Shown in pieces: positions 1-10,097 of a stretch of 64,000 bases of DNA. Where the stretch lies: positions 95,104,850 to 95,168,849 of the forward strand of contig CM075770.1 of assembly GCA_037974665.1 (NCBI GenBank), read 5' to 3'. The DNA comes from Ehretia macrophylla (lineage: Eukaryota; Streptophyta; Magnoliopsida; Boraginales; Ehretiaceae). Made by a program: the position numbers and the translations under genes. Every line of letters starts with the position of its first letter. Positions within the stretch are counted from its first letter, which is position 1. The notes beneath the pieces were generated by a model. It saw nothing but the letters and a program-made list of their open reading frames with translations. It was not told the DNA's origin and ran no database searches.

Positions 1-850
1 TGGAAGAAATCCTCCTGTGTAGGGATATTCAGAATCGACAAGATAATATTTACCTACAAAAAGTGAGATGATAATCAAATTAATAAACTAGTTGTCATAT
101 CAATATAACTAAATCAAATAAAATCTCTAATGGAAATATTGAAGTACCTTCACTAGGCCACAAAAAGTTTGTTTCTTTCCATAAAAGTGCATCCAGAAAA
201 ACACTTGAATCATTAGCACTACCTTCTTATCTTAAGTAAACATAAGTAAACATCATATCAAAATCACAAGCATGCATAACATTCTGTGTCACAATACTCT
301 TTCTCTCTCTACAAGCTGTTTGTTTCGTTGTTGGAACCCATGTACTTAAATGTGTATCATCAATAGCCCCAAGATAATTCTAACATGTGAAAAATTAAAA
401 ATGATTTTTTTTTTTTTGAAATTGAAATAACAACAACGTACCATATTGAATATATTAATTGAAAATATATCTATTTCCTTAAACCATGGATAATATATAG
501 GGTTTTTTTATATGGTCTAGAACCTTAGAGGATTGTTGCCTTATAATCTCATTTCCAAGCTTACATATTATTCTTATGGTTTCCTTGCAATGTTGAGAAA
601 CAATTTGAGTTGAATGTTGAAAATGACATGTCACAACTCTTTGTCGAGTGTTGTGTCCTAAAATAAACAAAGTCATAGCAATATTTTATTCTAATAGTAC
701 ATCTCTTGAATCACCTAAACAATTACGTCTTCTTAAATCATCACAAAATGCGAGAAACATGTTTTGTCCATACGAAACAGTTCATAGCAAACTTTAGGTG
801 ATCCATCCAATAATTCGCTAATAAATTCACGACCTGTTAATGAATAGGTC
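1..850 (-). pseudogene. PIF/Harbinger transposase relic (HARBI1-like DDE nuclease), partial
   Basis: Read on the minus strand from about 850 down to 1, this resembles the DDE_Tnp_4 transposase of PIF/Harbinger DNA transposons. Pieces appear in the family order: GREFISELLDGS near 835-800, IAMTLFILGHNTRQRVV near 690-640, the catalytic-region motif AIDDTH near 372-355 (usual form AIDGTH), SQNVMHACDFDMMF near 293-250, EGSANDSSVF near 230-200, and YYLVDSEYPYTGGF near 50-1. A likely intron at about 60-150 ends in TTTGTAG before the last block, where plant PIF genes often have one. Several stops and frame changes interrupt it, so it is inactive. The C-terminal end lies outside the window. Motifs are seen directly; the family assignment rests on recognising them. 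Confidence 0.8.
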
Positions 851-1195
851 CTCATTCAATTTTTGATCAAGAATGACTTCTCATTCTCAAGTATCATATT
901 AACTATTAATAATTCACCCAATTTATCATATGTGGAGTCCGAAGAAGAACTTTCCAGGCTATCAATCCCCGTATCTGATGAACTTTCATCCATATTTAAA
1001 CCTGCAATCATACAATATTTATTTTTAGTTAAACAAGTATATAATATATTAAATAGACAAAATAGACAACACATTTTAATATATAACATAAGCACTTGAA
1101 ATAATCCAACTTTAAGGAACACTAATAACATAGGAATAGTTTACAAATAAAATTAAATGTAAACTACACATTCAAAAAACAAAGAAACAAACATT

Positions 1196-1731
1196 CATGG
1201 TCTCAAATTAAAGGATTCCTACTACAAGCTAATTGTCCTAATAGCCTCCTCATATAAGCCTAGTTAACCATGTCTTTCTCCTTTCCACAAGCATAACTGG
1301 AAACATTTCCCTCCAATCTTGATTAGTAAATTTCTCCAAGGTTGGAACATACACGTCATCACTAATGTCTTCCATTTGGCTTAGTGTGTCTACACATTTC
1401 ATAAGAGAGGAGTCAACTGATGAAGTTGTTGAACTAGTATTTCAACACTTTTTGTCCTATATCTCTTTGCCTTTGCAAGGTGTGCTTTCATCTTAGACTT
1501 CAAGGCCTCAGCCCATGCTTGTAAGGTATTACCCATTTGAGAAGACCTTGACTCTTTTCTTGGCTTGCGTTCATTTGTTTTTATAGTTCTCTTCCCACTA
1601 CGAGTAATACGTTCAATTGTTTATGTCATCATAGGTTCACCCTCACTGGTTTCCTCTAGTTCTACATGTACTCCAACATTTATATACTCATTCTCAAGTT
1701 GTTGCTCTTCATCAGAATTTGGGGGATCCAT
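1196..1731 (-). pseudogene. MYB/SANT-like accessory ORF of the PIF/Harbinger element, broken
   Basis: The minus-strand ATG at 1731-1729 opens an acidic N-terminus (MDPPNSDEEQQLENEY). A TAA at 1623-1621 is codon 37. The same frame then continues through a basic stretch (RSGKRTIKTNERKPRKES) to about 1410. After a frame change comes a block with VPTLEKFTNQDWREMF and ERRKTWLTRL (about 1350-1250), which matches the C-terminal part of plant MYB/SANT-like or L10-interacting MYB proteins. In PIF/Harbinger elements such an ORF is the DNA-binding partner of the transposase and is usually divergent or adjacent. Here it lies upstream of the transposase on the same strand. It is a pseudogene. The Copia insertion ends seven bases upstream of its ATG (TSD two bases upstream). 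Confidence 0.65.
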
Positions 1732-1738
1732 GGTAGAT

Positions 1739-1954
1739 TGTTAAGGAGTCCTCTTTATCCACTTCTCCTAACAACTGCTCTCCAGATTCATAGGCATATT
1801 TGATATATTGAAATTCCCTTCTTATATGGGATTAGTGTTGTACACTTACTTATCATTATCCTTACGTCCTCTATCATGTAACAACATGTATTTATACAGC
1901 TAACAGTAAAGGAATAAACTATACTTTCCTCCAATCATCTAAGCAGCATTTACA
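1739..1954 (+). repeat. 5' LTR of Ale-type Copia element
   Basis: 216 bp, begins TGTTAAGGAGTCC and ends TTTACA. It matches 6217-6432 except for six substitutions and no indels. It contains a run (about 1860-1915) that includes CATGTATTTATACAGC, a possible TATA-type promoter region. Confidence 0.95.
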
Positions 1955-1967
1955 TGGTATCACGAGC
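1955..1967 (+). other. Primer-binding site (initiator Met tRNA type)
   Basis: TGGTATCACGAGC follows the 5' LTR directly. It matches the usual plant Copia primer-binding sequence TGGTATCAGAGC with one extra base. Confidence 0.85.
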
Positions 1968-2021
1968 ATCCTCTTGCTCTAACGAGAAAACGATCCAACC
2001 TTTTTTTTTTTCGGCTGCAAC

Positions 2022-3995
2022 ATGGCTTCTGCCTCTTCCTCTTCTACAATTCCTACTAATCGCCCTGCATCTCCTGCCTCTCAGCATCTTATCGCCATTA
2101 ATGCTGCACAACAGTTACCCCTCAAACTAACGTCTACCAATTACTACTCGTGGCAGAGTCAATTTGATGCTTTGCTATACGGATATGACCTGCAAGGCTA
2201 CGTCGACGACACCTTTCCTTGTCCTGCTACTTCTATCACAAAGGATGACGTCTCTGAAGCAAATCCAAATTATCAACTCTGGATGCGTCAAGACAAATTA
2301 CTCTTTCTAGCCATCATCGGCTCTCTAAGCCCACAGGTTGTTCCCATTATTCGCTCTTGTAAGACCTCGGCTGCTGCCTGGGCGAAGCTTGCGAAGAATT
2401 ATGCCAACCCCTCTTCCTCTCGTATCATGGGTTTGGCCGAACAACTCACTTTGTTTTCCCGTGGAACTCAACCCGTTGCAGAGTATTTAGCCCAAGTTCG
2501 AGATATTGTAGACGAACTGGATCTTGTTGGAGCCCCAGTTCCGCCACAGTATTTGATCACCCACACGCTCAATGGCGTGGGTCCAGCCTTCAAAGAGCTC
2601 TCTGCTGCCGTTCGCGCGTGTGACTCAGTCATCAGCTTTGATGAACTCCACGATAAACTTGTGGAGTATGAGGCATTCTTGAAGCGTGAAGAATTGCGCG
2701 CCACAGGGTCACTTGGTTCCATCACTGTTAATGCAGCCAATTACAAGCAGTCCAATCAGTCAGGCCATCACAAAAAACATGGTCACTCAAATAATTCCAG
2801 CACCAAGTCTTTCAATTCGAGTTGCTCAAACTCTCACGACAATGCTGGCTCTCAAACAGGTTCACACAAACAGCCCATCTTCTGTCAATTATGTGACAAA
2901 AAATGGCACACTGCCCGCCAATGCTACACCGCCAAAAAAATATTTTTTACCTCTACGCCTCCTACTGCCCATGTTGCCTCCGCTACGACTACTCAACCGT
3001 GGCTCCTTGATTCAGGCGCCTTACACCACGTGACCACTGACCTTAATAATCTATCTCTTCACCAGCCGTATAAGGGACCAGATGATGTCGTCATTGGTGA
3101 CGGCTCAGGTTTGGGCATTTCTCACACTGGCCAGGCTACCATCTCTTCTCCCTCTCACAGTTTTAAATTATCAAATATCCTTTGTGTTCTAAATATGGCC
3201 AAGAATTTAATATCAGTTAATCAGTTTTGTCGCACTAATCGTGCCTCTATTGAGTTTAACCCCACCTCTTTTTCTGTGAAGGATCTCTCCACGGGGGCAC
3301 TTCTTGCGACAAGTAGGAGCAGGAATAACGTATACGAGTGGCCCGATTGTAGTACTGCATCTTCTCCTCCTATTCCATCTGCTAATATGGTACACAAGTG
3401 CTCTTCCTTTGTGTGGCATGATCGGTTGGGACACCCTGCTCCAAAAATAATCCGTCAGCTAGCTGCAGCTGATAGTATCTCCTTAGAGTCATCGTCGTCG
3501 TCCTTTTTTTGTAACTCGTGCCAGTGTAATAAAAGTCACAAATTGCCGTTTGGCGCATCCAGTTTAGTTAGTACTCGTCCACTAGAACTTCTTTATTCTG
3601 ATGTTTGGGGGCCTTCCCCAATTCGTTCTGTTAATGGATATTCTTACTATGTGATTTTTGTTGATCATTACACCAAATTTACCTGGTTATTTCCTATGTC
3701 TTTTAAATATGATGTTTTTGAAATTTTTGCAAATTTTCGAGTCATGGTTGAGAAGCAACTTAATCATTCAATTTCCACAATATACACCGACGGAGGCACT
3801 GAATATCAGGGGCTAAGGACTTTGTTTGCCCACCATGGTATTCAACACCTCATATCCCCACCCTACACCCCAGAACATATTGCACCTGCTGAACGTCGTC
3901 ATCGGCATATTGTTGAAACTGGAATTACGTTGCTTCATTGTGCCTCCCTTCCCCTCTCTCTTTGGGCCTATGCTTTCAGGCTGCTGTTTATTTAA
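2022..3995 (+). pseudogene. Copia gag-protease-integrase (first half of frameshifted polyprotein)
   Basis: Starts at ATG 2022, 55 bases after the primer-binding site, and encodes 657 residues. In order: a UBN2/retrotran_gag-type Gag domain (about residues 30-230); a Ser/Asn/His-rich linker; a CCHC knuckle at residues 288-301 (C-x2-C-x4-H-x4-C, with Trp where Gly is usual); an aspartic protease with DSGALHH (Asp330); a GAG-pre-integrase motif WHDRLGHP (465 on) with a CNSCQC zinc pair; and the integrase core with Asp527, Asp590 (YTDGG) and Glu624 (AERRHRHIVETG). The frame runs into a stop at 3993 just after LSLWAYAF. The rest of pol is in the +2 frame from 3977, so a single base has been lost there. 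Confidence 0.92.
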
Positions 3996-6271
3996 TTAAT
4001 CGACTTCCAACCTCGATTCTAAATAATCAATCTCCTTTTGAAATGCTTTTTACGATTAAGCCAAACTATTTCAAACTTCGGACTTTTGGATGTCTCTGTT
4101 ATCCGTGGCTTCGTCCTTATTCCAACAATAAATTGGAACCAAGGTCGAAGCCATGTATCTTCCTTGGTTACTCATCCGCACACGATGCCTATCTTTGTTT
4201 CGAACCTACTACTCATAAGGTACATATATCGCGTCATGTTAGGTTCTTTGAACATCAATTCCCCTCCTTACAAGGATATGGGTCTTCAGTTAAATTAGAT
4301 GTTACGTCCGTAAGTACATGGTACAAAATTGGCTCGTCCTTCGTGCCTGCTAGTCAATTATCCATAGATAATTCTCCCCCTCTTGATGCTTCGTTAGCTG
4401 AGTCCATTCCATATGTTAGCTCACTGCCCTCCACGTCCCAACCAAGTGCCACAAATCCACCTCCTTTGCCACATGTCTCGCCAATTGAATCAGATGCCAA
4501 CGTTGGTTTACCTGCTGCCCCACCACCGCTTGATGTGCCCCCAGATACACATACTATTCAGCACAATATTCCTTCACAGCATCACATGCAGACAAGATCA
4601 AAGAGCAATATATTTCACCCCAAACAGTTACTCTCTTTGACTGCCACTCGTCATCCTATTGTTCCTTCACTTGAGCCACTATCCGTTAAAGAAGCTTTGC
4701 AACAGCACGAGTGGCGTGCCGCTATGTTAGCTGAGCTTGATGCTCTCCATAAAAATCAAACTTGGACGCTGGTCCCGCGAGAGCCGCACCAAAACATTGT
4801 GGGGTGCAAGTGGGTCTTCAGAATAAAACGGCATCCTGATGGGTCTATTGCTCGGTACAAAGCCCGTTTGGTGGCAAAGGGCTTTCATCAAAGGCCGGGT
4901 CTCGACTACAATGAAACATTCAGTCCTGTAGTTAAAGCTTCCACAATCAAAACTGTTCTATCTATTGCTGTAACGAAAGGGTGGATGATTAATCAGCTTG
5001 ACGTAAACAATGCATTCCTTCACGGTCATCTCCATGAGGCTGTGTTTATGTCCCAGCCACCGGGATTTGTCGATCCTATTCGACCCCATCATGTCTGCAG
5101 ATTATTGAAGTCCCTTTATGGCCTTCGACAAGCACCTCGAGCATGGTTCACAGAGTTGAAGCAGTTCATAATCTCCCTTGGTTTTGCTGGTACCAAGTCT
5201 GATTCTTCACTATTTGTTCACTCCAATGGCAAGCAATTGACGTACATATTAGTATACGTTGATGACTTACTGATCACTGGTGATTCCTCCTCCTTTATTC
5301 GAGAGGTTATTCATTCTCTATCTCAACGTTTTTCAATTAAAGATCTTGGTGCAATTGCTTTCTTCCTGGGAATCGAAGTTTTATCTTGTCCTTCAGGCCT
5401 GTTTTTGACGCAACAAAAATATATAAGAGACTTGTTGGTCAAGTTCAAGATGGATGAAGCCAAAACTAACAGTACCCCAATGAGCTCTACAGTGCGTCTC
5501 ACTCAAGGTTCTGATGCTTTACACTCAGATGCCGCGTCATATCGAAGTCTAGTTGGGAGTTTGCAGTACCTTGCTCTCACAAGGCCTGACCTTGCTTATG
5601 CTATAAATCGCCTTGCTCAATACATGCATTGCCCCAGACTTCAACATTGGACAGCTGCAAAGCGCCTGCTAAGGTATCTTAAGCACACCGTTCATTATGG
5701 ATTGCATATTCGGCGCTCTTCTTCATTTTATCTCTTGGCATACTCTGACGCTGATTGGGCAGGAAACAGAGATGACTACACATCTACCTCTGCATATGTT
5801 GTCTTTCTTGGATCTAATCCTATCTCGTGGTGCTCTAAAAAGCAACGCACCATTGCCCAATCTTCCACCGAAGCAGAGTATAGATCAGTTGCTTCTGCTG
5901 CGGCTGAGTTATGTTGGCTTGGTAACTTGCTTCGAGAACTTCGACTATCTTCCTCTCCTACACCAAGACTGCTATGTGACAATATCGGGGCAACGTATCT
6001 ATGTGCAAATCCTATTTTCCACTCCCGTATGAAGCATTTAGCACTCGATTACCACTTCGTGCGAGAAAAGGTTGCTGATGGCACGCTTCAGGTGGCTCAT
6101 GTGTCTACTTCAAATCAAATTGCTGATGCATTAACGAAGCCGCTGCCTCTACCTCGCTTCGCTGATTTGCGGTCCAAGATAGGTGTTGTCGATGGCACCA
6201 CCCTCTTACGGGGGCATGTGAAGGAGTCCTCTTTATCTACTTCTCCTAACAACTGCTCTCCAGATTCATAG
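3977..6271 (+). pseudogene. Copia reverse transcriptase-RNase H (second half of frameshifted polyprotein)
   Basis: Continues the polyprotein in the shifted frame from 3977 (QAAVYLINRLPT). It holds the C-terminal integrase region, a proline-rich spacer (about 4360-4600), then the reverse transcriptase: VGCKWVFRIKRHPDG (4800 on), RLVAKGFHQRPGLDY, QLDVNNAFLHG (about 4990-5030), SLYGLRQAPRAWF, and the YVDD catalytic box at about 5255-5266. RNase H follows with YSDADWAGNRDD (about 5740-5775), SSTEAEYRS (about 5860-5885) and ADALTKPLP (about 6120-6150). The stop at 6269-6271 lies inside the 3' LTR. The frame is open throughout, so the frameshift near 3977 is the only obvious coding lesion. Confidence 0.92.
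6206..6216 (+). other. Polypurine-tract region before 3' LTR
   Basis: TTACGGGGGCA directly precedes the 3' LTR. The G-run is where plus-strand DNA synthesis would prime. It is shorter than usual. Confidence 0.55.
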
Positions 6272-6432
6272 GCATATTTGATATATTGAAATTCCCTTCT
6301 TATATGGGATTAGTGTTGTACACTTACTTATCATTATCCTTACGTCCTCTATCATGTAACAACATGTATTTATACAGCTAACATCAAAGGAATAAACTAT
6401 CCTTTCCTCCAATCATCTAAGCAGCCTTTACA
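6217..6432 (+). repeat. 3' LTR of Ale-type Copia element
   Basis: 216 bp, TGTGAAGGAGTCC to TTTACA. It is followed at once by the TSD copy tagat (6433-6437). Confidence 0.95.
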
Positions 6433-6542
6433 TAGATGCATGACGAAGAACAACAGTGGCAGTATTTCTGTTAAAAACAATCCCCATCAACTTATAATTT
6501 TCATATCATTTTCAACGAAATTGTGCAGGTTCAGGATATTTC

Positions 6543-7107
6543 TACTATAAGAAAAAGAATGTGTTAACATAAAGTAAAAAGAGTTTCTTTAAAATAGTAG
6601 CCATTATATGAAAATAAAAAATTGGCTACCTAGTGGCGCCGAAACTTTGGCTACGATATGGTTACAAAATTTGGCTACCACATGGAAACGAAAATAAATA
6701 AATAATTAAAAAAATATTAAAAATATGGGCTACCTAGTGACAACAAAATTTTGGTTATCATATGAAGACGAAAATAAATAAATAACAAAAAAATATTGGC
6801 CACCGGATGGAGACGAAAGTAGTTAATTAATAAACAATTAACAAATTATTCATTAAAATTATTAATTATAAAAATTAACTAATAAATTAAGTTTTTTAAA
6901 AATATTGGATTTTTGTGACAAAGGTGCTACGAAATGTTAAAAATATATATTTTATATTTTTGCCACCAAACTGCGACAAAACAAAAATTTGGCGATGAAG
7001 GTTTTGGCGACAAAAGATATGTGGTCACCTCATCGTCACCCAAGGTATCTAGGCGACCTAGGGACGACCAAAACCGTTCGTCGTCCCATAACAATTTTCT
7101 TATAGTG
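6543..7107. mobile_element. CACTA-like MITE (non-autonomous DNA transposon)
   Basis: Terminal inverted repeats of 13 bp: TACTATAAGAAAA at 6543-6555 and TTTTCTTATAGTG at 7095-7107. The right end reads CACTATAAGAAAA on the minus strand, the En/Spm (CACTA) signature; the left end has T for the first C. Inside are subterminal-type repeats: GGCTACCTAGTG occurs at 6624 and 6728 (104 bp apart), a diverged GGCCACCGGATGG lies at 6798, and TGGCGA/GGCGAC motifs cluster at 6985-7070. I see no coding capacity. A 3-bp TSD is not evident (ttc / aaa). Confidence 0.6.
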
Positions 7108-8079
7108 AAAGGAACTTAGATGAATTACTGCTAAATAAGTTTCCTACTTATAATCATTAGTAGCTACAGTGTCAGTTTCAATATTGCATCCAAAGCTAGT
7201 TTGGCTAAGAAGTTCAGAGAATACACGATACTTTATCCTTAACCTGTTAAATTTCTACTTCATTTGTTTCACTGTGAAATTTCGCCCAACCTTTTGATTG
7301 AACACATTTAGAATTAATTTCTAGACATTTGATGGAAATAAAACAAACAATTGTGTTTTTTTATTGAGAAATGTGGAATTTAAAAATGTTTCAATTAATC
7401 AAATGAAACTTAAAAAAAGACCTATTCCTATCAAGGTCTGTGATGTTAGATCCATTATATATAAACATAAGGTGATATTTAAGGCAGAAAATATAAACTG
7501 CAGAAATCAACTTTAAATAAAATACTTAAGCAACAAATTATAGAAATTTGAGTGATATCAATATGAAATGAAGAATAACTCTCTCAATGTCTGACACTCA
7601 CATAAATTTTTAGGATTGAATATAAATGTTTGTATTCACAGCTTAGACATTGAAAATAATGAAGTTTAAGAGTCTAGAGAGTGCTCAAATAGTGCCTTTC
7701 ATAGGAGATTATGATTCTAATATATCTAATAACAAATTGACCAGTCAAATTGGAAAAACTAAAAGGCTAAAAAAAATTAGTGGACATGGAAAACAATTAA
7801 TGTGTGGTTTTCTATACCAAGAAAAATATCTATTCTCAATTGATATCGTGGAATGATTTTGGACAGTAATTGAATAAGTTAAGGATTGGAATGACTTGAG
7901 AAATGTTATATCATGTTTGGTATTCTCTAGAAATGAAGATAGAAATGGATATATTGATTCCAATCTCATACTTGGTAGTCAGTATAACAGAGTAGTAATA
8001 GGAATGACTTATATAAAATGAAAATACTTTTTTGTTACTATTATATATAATTGTCTTAAGAATAAAAACAAGCACCATA
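7108..8079. other. AT-rich spacer, no gene recognised
   Basis: Short random frames only. The sequence around 7870-8010 (repeated GGAATGACTT and GTTTGGTATTC-like words) recalls the ends of small hAT-type MITEs, but I could not define terminal repeats. Confidence 0.4.
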
Positions 8080-8499
8080 TTAATAATAATGGTTAGTTTG
8101 AGATAGATAATTATTATTATATTTATTTGTTTTTATTCTTCTTCTTCTTCTTCTTATTATTATTATTACTATTATATTTATTTCATGATATTATTACCAT
8201 ATTATTATATCTATATTTCTATTTCTATTATTCATATTTATATTATATATCATTATAAAAATTATTTTATATTTTTTCTATTACATTTATTTCATTATTT
8301 TATATGCACTATTTATAGTAATAACTATTATTCATACTTAAATAGATAATAGGCTATATATTATTGTCACTATTATATATATTATTTTTATTATCATTAT
8401 TATTTATATTATATAATATTTCTAATATTATTTTATATCTATTATTAATATTTATTATATTTTTACTATATTATAACATATATTATTATTATATTTTAA

Positions 8500-8537
<38 letters not shown>

Positions 8538-8560
8538 TACTATTCCCAGTAATATTATTT
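8080..8560. repeat. Low-complexity (TTA/TAT)n tract
   Basis: Almost pure A/T with runs of ATT/TTA trinucleotides, densest at 8498-8535, and a TTC run near 8138-8156. The hydrophobic reading frame across it is composition only. Confidence 0.85.
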
Positions 8561-10048
8561 GTATATTGTGTAATATGTGTTTTTAAGGGTATTTTGGCCA
8601 CTTGAGTATAAGTTTATTTCAAAGTACATGAGAATAGGCTATTCTCTTGTGTTTTGTCAAGAATGAGTATTCCCAAATTCATGAAAATGAGATTACCAAG
8701 GGAATGGGATTTTTAAGTTTATTCTTTTATACCAATCGTGAAAAATATTTGAATAAAACTGGAAATACCGTTTCATTCTCAACCCATTCCCACATACCAA
8801 TTGTCACCTTAGTATTTTCAATTCTCATGCTATCATTATCTTATACCACATTCTCTAATTACCAAAATATATCACCAATGAACTATGGAAAACGAAATGA
8901 ATTTTCCAACAGAATATGAGATAAACATCCTAACATAGAAACAAGATATATATAGAAAATGGTATTTTCTCAAAATTGATTGTCTTTAGCATTCTTTTAT
9001 ACTATAGTTAATGAAATTGATCAATTCCACAAATTTTGTGCTATGCTTTTAGTTTTTTGAATGTTTAAGTTCAAATAAATTGCAAAATTGCAAAAAAAAA
9101 ATGTTAATCACTTTTCATACTCTTTCGATGCCAAAATTTTCACCTGTTTTGATAATTAACTCATATATGTTGGATTATCCTAAGATGCTTACCTATTGCG
9201 CTTTCTAAATTCTTTCCTTTGCTAGATAATAAGCCAATAGTGACTTTGTCGACCTAGTGGTTACCATATTTATTACTTGATTTTGAGTTCTCTTTTCCTA
9301 GAAGCTCCATAAATTTCAAAAGATAAGATTATAATAAAGAATCATAGTGATGGTCCAAAGGCCTATGATCAATCCTACTAAGCGTGAAAGTATGACATTA
9401 GGCATTCTATGTCCAAGCACGATTCTTCTTTAACCCTTCATTGTGTATATAGCATATATACAGGGTAAACAATGATTTTAGAGGGAGTAAGACAAGAAAG
9501 ATAACTATTTTATATCATACCCCTATATATTATGCATGCACATATTTGCTTGTATACCTTTTGATCCACATCTACATACCTTTTATTTATAGAGATTGGA
9601 ATGGTTATAAATATTATATACAAAAGTGAATAAAAGGAAGAATTTGGAAGAAAAAAAAAGGAAATCATTTTTAAGTTTTGGTTTAATGAATGGGGCTATT
9701 TACATAATTAGCCAATATAAATGAAAGGGATCTTATATTAAGTTAACTTTCAATTGAACATAGGTTTTATACATGTTTAATTCAAAAATATTGATGGATA
9801 TGATATTTTTAGTTATGCAAATCGCTTTGTTTTGGTACTTTTTCTCTTATTTCTTCTTGTTCACCATTACCATGAGAAAACTATTAATTACAATACTTTG
9901 GTTGATCAACATAAGACTCAAATATTGGAGAAGTGACAACGAAATAAATAAATAAAAAGAGTGATGAAAATATGTATGAAATATTCTTACAAGCAAAAGA
10001 AGTCTTATTCTTATAAATTCATAAATCCTACCTTAACATGTAAGAGAA

Positions 10049-10050
<2 letters not shown>
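8561..10050. other. AT-rich non-coding spacer
   Basis: No frame resembles a known protein. The stretch 8580-8890 contains words such as AGGGTATTTTGGCCACTT and TACCAATTGTCACC, often seen at the edges of plant MITEs, but I cannot show paired ends. Confidence 0.4.

Positions 10051-10094
<44 letters not shown>
10051..10094 (+). repeat. (AG)22 microsatellite
   Basis: 44 bp of uninterrupted AG dinucleotides. Confidence 0.95.

Positions 10095-10097
<3 letters not shown>

Larger units (their letters stand above)
1739..6432 (+). mobile_element. Ty1/Copia LTR retrotransposon, Ale/Retrofit-type, nearly intact
   Basis: Complete 4694-bp element: 5' LTR 1739-1954, primer-binding site, gag-pol, polypurine tract, 3' LTR 6217-6432. 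It is flanked by perfect 5-bp target-site duplications tagat (1734-1738 and 6433-6437). The two 216-bp LTRs differ at six positions by direct comparison (about 2.8%), so insertion was fairly recent. Domain order gag, protease, integrase, RT, RNase H is the Copia order. The short LTR and the gag N-terminus (KLTSTNYYSWQSQFDALLYG) are typical of the Ale/Retrofit lineage. One single-base deletion near 3977 breaks the polyprotein, so this copy is not autonomous. It is inserted into the PIF/Harbinger relic. Confidence 0.95.
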
